A stretch of 64,000 nucleotides of DNA. Source: Nectonema munidae. Lineage: Eukaryota; Nematomorpha; Nectonematoida; Nectonematidae. This document shows positions 11,724-23,100 of the stretch, in pieces (position 1 is the first letter of the stretch; every line of letters starts with the position of its first letter). The stretch is from positions 62,001-126,000 of the forward strand of contig JAUIRK010000735.1 in the NCBI GenBank assembly GCA_030549495.1. Reading direction: 5' to 3'. The translations under genes and the position numbers were made by a program. The notes beneath the pieces are model-generated. The model worked only from the letters and a program-made list of their open reading frames with translations, made no database searches and was not told where the DNA came from.

Positions 11724-12519
11724 TAAACTAAACACTCAAAACAGTTTAAAATGTTTCCTATTTTTGTATCATTTTGCCTTATATCATGGTTGTTACAAAT
11801 GTTTAGGACATTTATTTTTTTATGGATTTAAATCTGTTTTGAGATGTTTTGGAAAATTTTGGGGTGTTTAGTTTGACCGCTAAAATCATGTTTTTCTATA
11901 ACTGTGTTCTAAAAAAATTAATTAATATGCTGAATAACTTTTTTGCAGTAAGGCAAACTTATAAATTTCAAGGCAAATTACAAAGACAAAAATAATTGTG
12001 AAATGTTTAGATCTTTTTGATTAATCGTTATTTCCAAAAAAAAACTACATGTAGAAAACTTCGTAGAAAAGGGACAAAGAGCCGGGACTAATCAAATATG
12101 TGCCTCCTTGTGGCAAAAGCCAGGATATTATTAATTACGAGATCAAGCTCCTCTAAATATGTATGGCCTCCTTTGACCTAGAAGACTAGCTACGACACTC
12201 GGGTTATAAAAGAATGAAATCAATATAATTTCATAAAATAATTGTTGCTGAAGATTTGATGCCATAAAGAAAATTTTGTCACTGCGAAAATCTAGTTTTA
12301 CAAAATGTAAGTCTAAAGCCATGATTAATATCTAATAAAAAATATTCGACATAATATAAATTTGAATCAAATAGGATTCGTATTGATTTTGTGGATCAAG
12401 CATGCTCAGTTTGCTGGTGATGTTCATTTTTTATCATCAAATGATTTAGATATGACAGCCCATGTCAAAATTAAAATTCTCTTATAAATTTTTTTTATAC
12501 ATATACAGTGCTCACCGTC
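11724..12519. other. Gene-free stretch
   Basis: AT-rich. 12395-12480 contains two short words (GATGTTCATTTTTT and CATGTCAAAATTAAAATT) that recur in reverse order at 41630-41700, suggesting an old dispersed repeat. Confidence 0.4.
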
Positions 12520-13330
12520 ATAAAATTATGTAGACCCAATTTTCCACCAATTATAATTCCCCCGATATGACGCCCCTACTGTCCGCCATTGGCGGAACGG
12601 ACATGCTATTTCCATAAAATTACCCCCGATCTTACACGATGTCTCGCTGGCAAAATGTCCGCCTAAATGATTACACTTCCTTGCCTAGCAGTGCAAGTAG
12701 CGTCACGCCTTGCGAGTATGTTTAGTTGACAGACACCCCTGCATTCACCACGTTCAACCATTAGATGCTGGTATTATACAAAACTTCAAATCATATTTTA
12801 GCCGACACCACTCAACCAAATTATAGAGCAGTTGGATTCAGACAGGACTCACAACATCACTGTTGCCAATGCTAATCGCTACGTGAAAAAAGCCTGGGAC
12901 AATCGCAAATTGCTGGCAACAGACGGTCTTACGAATTCAGCGAGTTCAACCATATCCCAGAGTCCCAGACTGATGATGATGAAGACATCCCACTAGAACT
13001 GACCCCACTCTTATGATGTCCTCAGATGAATCTGTCTCTATAGACAATTCACACAAGACATTTACCGAGATGACAGACCAAGAGATTATTGACTGTGTCA
13101 AACCAGTACCATTGGAGGAAAGTGACGAGGAGGAAAAGTCTGCACCAAAACCAAAACCACTAATGAAAGAATTCAAAGCCGCCCTTGGTGTTTTTCGGGA
13201 TTTTATTGAATCGGAAGAGTGTATGACTGAAAATGATTTTTGAACAGCTGGAAAAACGTTTCAAAAAAGGTGCAAGTTCCAAGTGTAAACAAGAACATTG
13301 ATGAAATATTTATCCAAGTAATAAATGATA
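12520..13330 (+). pseudogene. Tigger/pogo-like transposase C-terminal fragment
   Basis: A possible left terminus, TACAGTGCTCACCG, lies at about 12525. The coding remnant reads VKKAWDN and then, after a frameshift, IANCWQQTVL, DDDEDIPLELTPLL, and at 13013-13240 TFTEMTDQEIIDCVKPVPLE with an acidic stretch. That is the usual order at the C-terminus of Tigger/jerky-type DDE transposases. Several frame changes make it non-functional, and no catalytic residues remain. Confidence 0.7.
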
Positions 13331-13699
13331 GTTTGAATAAAATTCTCAGTAAATTGTATTTATTTTCTCTAATTCATTATATGCGTCATGATACCACCTG
13401 GCAACTACATTATGACATCGCCAATATACCGCTGGTTAATAATGACATGCCCCAAAGATTATACACATTTTCAATTATGTAGAATTTAGTGCTTATTTCA
13501 GTTTGTGGCAAATTTTATACTAAAATGGTGAGAAAAATGACAGTGAGAAGGGTTTTCAAAACAAAGGCAGATAATGTACCTGCCTTATCTATAATTACAA
13601 AAAAAATGTAAATTACTTTTGAAAATAAAATATTGCATTCATTTCGAATTAAAGATTAATAAAGAAAAGTTGCGTTCTAACGACTTTCAAAAGGAGATA

Positions 13700-13800
13700 T
13701 GCTAAAACTGGAATAAAGGGGTTGGCACGCGCAATGCTTTTGCCAGATCCATTGAGCACTTCATTACCAAAAGGTTGTCGACCCCTGTTCTAGTCTTTAT
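13700..13800. other. Possible hAT terminus fragment
   Basis: GGGGTTGGCACGC and GGTTGTCGACCCCTG resemble ends of non-autonomous hAT elements. No target duplication was found, so this is weak. Confidence 0.25.
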
Positions 13801-13872
13801 GTTTTGTTTGTTTTGTTTACAAGAGTCATAAATACTATATCAAAAACAGAAAATAAAAAAAGTAAGAATGTT

Positions 13873-13878
13873 TTTATT
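13873..13878 (-). promoter_or_regulatory. RTCB polyadenylation signal
   Basis: AATAAA on the minus strand, 23 nt after the RTCB stop codon (13901-13903). Confidence 0.7.
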
Positions 13879-13900
13879 CGATTGAAAAATCTTTTGTATT

Positions 13901-14178
13901 TTATCCTTTGATAACGGCGATGGGCTTTAATTTGATACATTTTTTGCTGATTCCGGCGAGGTGACACGTGTTGACCACGTCATCAACATTTTTATATGAC
14001 TCCGGGGCTTCTTCCATGATGAGTTTGGGGGAGGCGACGCGAATCGAGATGTTCTTCTTCCTCAACTCATCTAAGATACTTTGGTAGCTGATGTTTCGAC
14101 GCGATTTGGCACGCGACAACGCTCTTCCTGCACCATGACATGTTGTCCCAAACGTTTCCTTCATTCCAACTTCTGTTC
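13901..14178 (-). CDS. RTCB: RTCB exon 5 (last)
   Basis: Begins after TTGCTTCAG at the second base of a glycine codon. Encodes [18 protein letters not shown] with the catalytic His, then the conserved C-terminus ending AVIKG and TAA at 13903-13901. Confidence 0.96.
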
Positions 14179-17100
14179 CTGAAGCAAAGCAAAAGATTCA
14201 AATGAAAAAAATATGCAAAAAGTAAACTCTCACAAATCCTCAATTTTTAAATCAAAATTCGTTAGGGCGGTGAAAAATCGAATTATGAAAAAATTAATTA
14301 TTTTGGCTAAAAGTTTATCCATCACAAACACACCACACATATATTTATTGTACAAAGTTACTATATGTGGTTATTTCACGAATTTTTCTCCAAATTTATT
14401 TCTTCTTTTAGCAAGATGTACAGGTTGATTAGTTAGTCAATTACTTGCTAAATTGACAATTGAATTAGCATTCTATTTGATAAAGACAACTTTTTTGTCT
14501 GTACAAAGTCATATGTACCTCTATCGATCTTCTTAAGTATAAAAAAAGAGCTCTAATTGTCTGTTAGATCTAATTGTACCAGCTGCACGAAAACCTTTTT
14601 TCCTCAAGTAAATCATCAAGTCATAACTGTTAAAAAATGTCAAAATAGAGTTGATGTTTTTCGGGAGTTGAAACTTGAAGAATTTATTGTCAGTTGATTC
14701 ACTACTCTTGTACTCAAGGGCATTTTTGAAATATTTTCTTCTCAACCTTCATATATTTTCAAGTAGTAAGGATATTGACTTGGTATGTAATAAAAAATTA
14801 TGCCGCTTTAATTTAAAGGAACATTAAAAGCAAAACGGATGAAAAAAATATGCAAAAAATTTAAATACGAGTTATGAAAAGATTAATTATTTTGTTTTTT
14901 CAATTTTAAATATGAAGGTCTGTTGAGATACAAAAAAGTTAGGATAAGCACCTCGTAGAAATATCTGAGTGGAAAATGTCATCGTTATATGTTATAGCAG
15001 ACATGTGAAGGATTAAAAGTGCAAATGAAAAAGTAGATTGTTTAACAGAATGCCCCAGAAAAATCTTAGGGGTCCATGGAGACTTTAAAAAAGCGCATTG
15101 AAGACACGCTTATATGTTGATGTCTTCTTATTTGGGGTTGCTGGTATTAAAATTTACTTCACATAACGGTAGTTTCATTCGTAAATAAGTAATGACTTGC
15201 TGTCATGGGAACTTTTAGCGTGACTAAACTCTCATATAAAGAATGCAACCCTTTTTGAAATACTATTAAGGGACTATTTTAGTAAAATAGCATAAAAACT
15301 TATGCTGCACCTCACTCATCCAGAACTACGAATATCACTTCTGAGTTGGTATAAAGCAAGCTTATATTCTCTTTAGTATTCGTATAACCAGGGGGGGGGG
15401 GGTGGGTATACATGAATGTGAAAAAAAAATTTTAGTACCCTACCTTTAATAAATAGTATACAACAAAAAATACAAAAAAATACAATAAATTTAATACAAT
15501 AAAAAACATTTTTCAATTTCAATATTGCAGTAATTTAATAATTAAAAAATTAAAAAAAAAATTATTTTTTTTTATCAAAATTTAATAAATTTAAATTACC
15601 TCTTTGAACATTTTCAATCCTAGTTATGGACGTGATAAAAATTTTCGAAAAAATTTGAAAGTATATTGTATTATAGAATATTGATTCAAGGTTCCTTTTT
15701 TTTTGTTTTTTTTCTAATTTAATTTAAAGCAATAAAAAACTAATTTAATTAGTTTAAACTATGTATGCTTATCTTACACATAATGAAAAATCAATATTTT
15801 TATATATATTATCTAAGAAATCTAGACATTTTAAATGTAAATTTTATTGGGAAATATTTATTCTAAATTTTTTCTTTTATTTTTTGTACTTAATTTTTAA
15901 ACTTTAGTATAACGTTGTATTTTTTTAAGCATAATGGAAAGTTTATGCCGATACTGTGGGAGAAGCCTTTGCAATTTGAATAAAACTAACAAAGAAAGGC
16001 ATATTGAATCATGTTTTGAAAAAAGTAAGCAATCTAAAAAAGAAAAAGTGTTGGGAATATTGAAAAGTTTTTTGCGAAGAAAAGTAAGAAATGTGAAAAC
16101 GTTTCCAATACCTGTTTACAAAAAAAGAAACCATTTTCTGCATCCGTAGAAATATTAAACATAACAAAAAGCATAGTTCAAGAAGTTGTACAAAGAATAG
16201 ATAGAGGATTTCAAACGAAAAAATCGATGAATTTGAACAACTTGAAAATAGACTTTAACAACAATATTGTACCGTTAAAAAAAGAAGAATCTATCCAAGT
16301 GAATAAAATTAAAAAGTGTGGAGGGTTTAAAGTCGGAAAAAACAGTGATGGTCAATCTTTATCTATTCACAAGTTTGAAGAATGTGGTTTTATATATGAG
16401 AATAAGAGCTTTCATCACGAAGATTGTGCAAATAATAATTATATTTTGATTGATGAAGAAACAAAGTTAAATATTAATGTTAAATGTTTCGATTTACAAT
16501 ATGAAAAAAAAATTATTAAATTGATTGAGAATTCTTCCAAGTCCCATGATGGAATGATCAGTTATAACTTTACATATTTTTCGCACTTTCAGTTGAATGA
16601 AAGACTGAAGTGTGTTCAAAACGAAAAAAGATCATTGCGACTGCAACTTCTTAAAAAAAGTCATAAATTATCAGGTTTAAATAACACGCTATCATTATAT
16701 CAAAGGTTTTTACTGTCTCTATCTGAAAACAATTTACCAAGACTTGGTATCATACTTGAATCCGTTTTTAGAAAGAACAAGAATATAAAAACAGTCATTG
16801 AAAAGTTTCAAATGGCAATAAAAAATGTTTATTCTTTCAAGTATTCAATGGACAAAAAAAATTTAGCACTCTTGGTTTTAAAGTTTGGTGGTCCAAGTCT
16901 TTTAGGTATTTTGCATAATGCATGAGTTTTTCCAAGTGTTTCGACAGCATATAGAATGTGTAACGGCTACAATGTTATAACTTCATCAGTTAAAAGTTCA
17001 GCTACAGAATGTTTTGAACAGAATTTTAATTCACAAAGACTTTTTGGATTATCACTCAAAATTGATGAAACCTTCCTCGAACCTACTCTTTCATATAGTT

Positions 17101-20100
17101 CTAATGATAATCTTGTATACGGACTTTGTAAACAACATTCAGAATGCAAAAATCTTTTTATAAATGATTACGAAGATATCGAACAAATAGAAAACTGGCT
17201 TAAAAATGGAGAAATTCATGTACCAAGTGAGTGTTTTTCTGTTGGAGTGAACTGCTTGAATGCTGCTAAATCTATTACTCCTATTTTGTTCTGGCCAAGT
17301 TGCAAACGCAACAATTATGATTTTCTCTATAAAACAATCAATGCCTTTTTGACTACTTTGAAGTCAAAATTTAATGCAAGCTTGTACAATTTTTGTACTC
17401 ATGGAGATCCTTGTAGGAGGAGATTTTTTTCACAATTTTTGAATAAACCTTTGGATTCCAGATTTGAATGGTTTCATTACATATCTGATTTACCTTTCAT
17501 CGATTTAATTGCTGGAATGAATAAAGAAACTTGTAACTACGATCCAAAACATGGTTAAAAGAATGTGGCACTATGTTTTGAAGGAAAAACTGTGCTTCAA
17601 GTCTACAAATGTAAAAAAGGAAGAGATACAAAATTTTTTCCATGGAAAAAATGATGTTAGGTCTTTGACCATGCCATCTGATAAGCAAAATGTCTCTTGT
17701 GCGACTGAATTCCTCTTGACACTCAAAGAAAAATCGAAGAAGGAAATTTAAATTTCCGATTAACGCAAATACAAAAAGAACTATATCAGTTTTCCAAAGT
17801 AATCGATGGCTTACTAGCATGGTACGTTTACACAGATATTGATATTTCAGAACAACTTCGAAAGTTCTCGTGTGCTTCGTACTTGCTCTTATTTTTACCA
17901 CAAGCAAACAATCTTTTTATTCCTTCTCAGCTTTATCATGATATACAAGCATCCTTTCAAGACGCCATATTTTGTGCCGCCAAGTCAAAAATTTTTTACA
18001 CCAACAGAACCTCTTTATTTTTTATTAAATGGTACTGATCCTTTAGAATAGTTATTTGGAAATCTCAAAATGAGATTTAATGGTTTACACATGTCTCATC
18101 TAGAAGCCGTTAATGCGTGCTCTTCTCTTTCGGTTTGTGATCAAATACTTTCACAGGATTGTTTTAGGGGTAAAAAATCTAGAACGATGAAACGATTATG
18201 CTTAGATTATTCTAATCCTAACTCTTGGAATGCTGATTTATTGACGCTTGAAAATGTGAATATTAAAAGCTGTTGGATGAAAGGCTACTATGAAGCTTGC
18301 TACCTGTCTGAAGCTGATGTTGACAGTTTGGTCAATAAGAGAGTTACGTTAAGGTGTCCATATCGAGAAGGCTGCTTAATTGGAGTTAGACTTTCAACTG
18401 AAGATCCTTTTCTATTAGAAGAAAATAGAAATAGTGCTCTGGTGTTTCGTCTGAATGAAAAAGATTTTACTTCTATAGAAGCTGTCAGAAGTAATAAAAG
18501 AGAAGCACGAACCAACAGTATATATAGATGGAACCAAAGTTTATAAATCAACTTGTCTAAAAAATTTAATCAGGAAAACTCCTTTGAGCAAAGATAGGTT
18601 GAAAAGAGTCAGGGGTCTCTCTTTAGAAACACTGAAGGATCCAAACACAGAAGAGATTTTGGACAATCTCCTTTATATTAATGACTGTGATATAGTCGAA
18701 GATAAAGTTGATGTTTTTTTAGTTAAACAAATTTTTGATTCTGAAAAAAAACCTTTAAATTATGTAGAATACGACAAAGAAAAAGGCAATTTTACTTTAC
18801 TTTTATTAAAGCTGAAAACTAAGATAGTCAATGAAAAGATATATTGGACTGAAAATTCCCAAGAGGAATTTAAATCGTGCTTACAAAAATGTACACCCAT
18901 CAAGCCATCAATTGACTTGGACCCTCCTGTTGGGTGCAGCAAGTTTTCTTTTACTAAAGAATATAAAGAAATTCTTTTTGCAGAGGAAGAAATAAAGAAT
19001 GGAAATGAAAAAAAATGCAAAATTTGTATGAAAAATGTTAATGATAAAAAACTTATTGAGCATATTGCTGGGCATTATATAAGAAAAGAAACCTTTGATA
19101 CAATTATTTGCGGACTCTGTGGTCTCAAATCAGAAAATTGTTCAACAAAGGTAGAATTCAGCTCAAAAAAGGGAAAAGAACATTGTTTTAAAATTGTCAT
19201 GTCAGATTGTACCAACTACAGTAAAAGCATGAACATAAAGTCAACATACAATAAACCTATAATATGTCCTGAAAATAAGTGTAACTGTGTTGTTTGGACA
19301 TTGTGCTTAGAAGAGCACTATAAAAGTTTACATGGAAAAAGTGTTCCTCCACAATATGTGGTAGATGCAAAAATAAAAGATAAAATTTTAAATAAAAAAT
19401 GACTTTACAACATGTTTTTCATAAAAAACAGATACATATATTCAATTTCTCAAAGCTAAATATGAAAGCGACAAATAAATATAGAGTGACAAGGGTGGTA
19501 TATCCAAAAAAGGACAGTTTTTTTAAGTACCAATACAGTTATAAAGGGTAGGTGGTGTCTTGCAAACTTTTGAAACTTTTTCAATCCAGTACCCTATGGG
19601 CCTGTATTTTCCCATATTGAACCCTCCCCCTGGTATAACTATGTTTACGCGTTAGGGTTAGTAAAATAAATTTTATAAATAAAATTTCAAAATAAAGAAA
19701 AATATTTTTCTGAATGAAGAAGTTATCGTTCTGTATCTGTTTGGGGTATTTTAATTTGTCAGGAGGTCTAGAGCAAAAAATGCTGGGAAGTCCGAAATGG
19801 AATACTAATTTATCTATAAAAATAATGCATCATACGGTGGCTGGGAATTGAGTTAATGCGGTATTTGAGAACAACCAATCAGATTCAAACGCATCTTTTG
19901 GCCATTCAAAGAAGGCTCTTTTGACACATTTTTACAGCATTTTGAATTCATTTTTTCATGAATAATTTTTTGAAATTGAGTTTAATTTCGTTTTAAAAAT
20001 GTTCAATTATTTGTGATATATAATAGTTATTTATAAAAATAATATTTATGCATAAATCAGATATATGTTTTAAACAATTAAATGACACTAAATGAGATGT

Positions 20101-23100
20101 GAGCAAAGTTTAATTTCCAATTCAATAAAAATTAGCTTTCTTCAAATTTAAAAATAAATATCACTTTTTTTAAAAAATGCAAATAATCCTGGATTGCATA
20201 AATTTGAAAGGGAAATGCAAATAAGTGCGTTTGAATTGCAAAAGGGTGGGATAGAAATAAAAATGGTAAGTTCAATGGATAAACATTTTCCAAGGAAAAT
20301 AACACAAAACTTTAGCTTAATGTTTAACCTAGTAGACACGTTTTAGTAAAGGTAATATCGATAAGAAAAATCAATTTATGAATCTGTCCATTTTGATTCG
20401 AAAAAAGACCTAGGCATTTCTCACCTGTTAAGACATAGCTAGATGTGCCCATTGTACCCCCAATCAAAACAGGTTGGCCAGTCAATTGGTAGTCAACGGG
20501 AATGAGAGGGTGGTTGGGTGGAAAAGCGCGGGTTGAGCCTTTTCTATGAACAAGAAGAGATCTGGGATGTCCATCGACCATGTGTTGCTCAATCTTGGCA
20601 ATGTTGTGCGAAACGTCATATATGAGGTGCATGTCAAGGTCATCGGGCGAGCAGGCGAACTGCTTTGCAAACGCTTGTCTGCACAAAAAGGTCATGGTGG
20701 TGCGATTGACCCAGGCAAAGTTGGCGGCACAAGCCATGGCTGACATGTAGTCAGCGCCTTCGCTGGAACCGATGCGCGCACACGCGAGCTGCCTGTCATT
20801 GACGTCAATGTGATCTCGCTTCATCGCTTTCTCCATCGCCACCAAAGCATCTGTGGCCACTTGATGGCCAAAGCCTCGACTTCCTGAATGCACCATCACA
20901 CAAACCTAAAATATAGAATAAACACAATTGATATACAGTGAAACCTCGAGTATCCGAATTTTCGCGTATCCAAACAACGAATGTGACCATTTAAATTCTA
21001 AAGGAAGAAAGAAGGAAAAAAAATTTCACGTATCCGAACACTCCCTCACCTAAAAAATTTCTTTTTCTACGAGCATGTTCGGATACTTGGGGTTATTTGT
21101 TTTCGCGCATGAAGGAAATATTTAGTCGAAGATCGTTACTAATATTCATATTCATTCAGATATTTACATTTTAAATTTTTTGAAAATTCTTATCATGTAT
21201 AAATAACAAAATGATGCATATTCATTCAGATATGTTATAAATTGTTCAAAAATTTTTGAAATGTGGGGATTTAATTTAATTTCATTTTTTGATTAGTAAA
21301 TTCTTACTAATTTTTTTTTATCTAATATTATATTTTGACACCCTTATAACGTTTTTTTTAATTAAATTGTATCGCTTTTCAAAAAAAGTATTAAAATTTA
21401 CAAATCAAAAAACGGGTATAACAAAAGATGAAAGTAAATAATTATCTAAAAAATTAGTCAAATTTATCCAAAAACTCTCTATGACTATAGATCATGAGTA
21501 GGGTGATACTTTGACAAAGAAAAAATGTCCCAAAAAGAGTAAAAACAGCAAAAAAAACTGATATTTCTTGTCATATAAGCTGTTCTTTAAAAAGGTTCAT
21601 TCTTATTTTTTGTCATTTTGCACGCTTTTAAAATTCTGAAATCTTTTCCTATCTTTTAAAATTATATAGGAAAATTGAGCAAACTTTTATGTCGACTTAA
21701 AAGGGATCCGATCCGTGTATCTTGGGTATTAATGATCTTATACCACTTGACATGAACAAATCTGCGAAAGAATATGCCTCATTAAAAAAATAAAACGTGG
21801 GGTATAGAAATATTTTAATATGGAAATTCAAAGGAGACAAAAGAAATTTCAGAGAAGCAGGCATAGCGTTGAGGAGGCGAAATATCACATCCTGATGAAA
21901 TATTTGTGTATTCATCAATAGTTTTTTACAACTTGTTTACTATATTTCATAATAACATTTTGATCGCTTGTCAGCACCACTTTGTTTATTTTTTACTTTT
22001 TAATAAATAAAAATAATGTAACTATATAAAATATAATTAATTAATATAGACAAAATAAACGCTACTACACCAAATGCATAGCAAAATAAGATGAGCTGAA
22101 ACTTAAACAAAATTAAAGAAACAATGTAAATAGCAAAAGGGAAGCATACTCAACGAAAATAATGAAAAGATGATTGCGATTAAATGCAAAATCTGGTAGT
22201 GTAGGACTTCTCATGTTTATTTTGTCATACTTTTTTGTTAGGTAAGTCACACCCTGAAAATTTGATTTAAATATGTATAATTCCGCTGAAAATGAAAGCT
22301 GATGATTTTTGTCTTTCAATTTTATATTGATGCGGAATTTTTCAAGCAAAATGGCACAAAAATCTTTAAGTTCCACCGAAAGGCTGGAATATATATAAAC
22401 CGTTTGGGTAAACTTCTCAACTGTGAGCGAATTATTAAACAAAAGTGGCTGTAATTAGACATTTAATAACACTGGTAACAAATTTTTATTTTTTTCTTTG
22501 GCAGACCATCTAGGAGTGTTTTCTGGGGTTTTGAAGGTCGCTGATTACGAATATAACATTGGTTTTGTCTGATTGGCTCTAGTTTAGAAGATACTGATAG
22601 CCTCAAATAAGCCTAAACTGCTAAAATTCTCCCTGAAATACTTCAATATAGAAGCAGTAAATAATAATATCAGAAAATACATAATAATTATTATGTATGT
22701 AGTGTTTTTAAAACAGTATTTAAGAATTTTCTTTTTAATTCTTTTCCTTTTTTATTCCAGAGTTGAAAATGAGTTCCAGAGAGAAAATGAGTTCTTCTAA
22801 AAGACGTTGTAGATATGAACCGATGTCTTTTGTTACATCTGTGGACAGTATATGATGGCACAACAAAAGAGGAATATTACAGACTTTGTCAAGAGGGCGT
22901 ACAAAGCATACTTCGATATGAAACTAGGTGACCAAGATAAGTCTTGGGCCCCACATATGGTGTGCAAAACCTGTGTAGAAAGTCTCCGCGGTTGGACCAA
23001 TGGTAAGCTGAAGTTGAAGTTTGCTGTACCAATGGTGGAGAGAGCCCAAGAATCATTTTGATGACTGCTACTTCTGTATCAATGATATGACGGGGTTTAA

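Noticed and set aside
12946-13176. Minus frame with serine-rich peptide
   Set aside because: Antisense of the Tigger C-terminal acidic region.
20482-20990. Other frames over RTCB exon 4
   Set aside because: Shadows of the RTCB coding frame.
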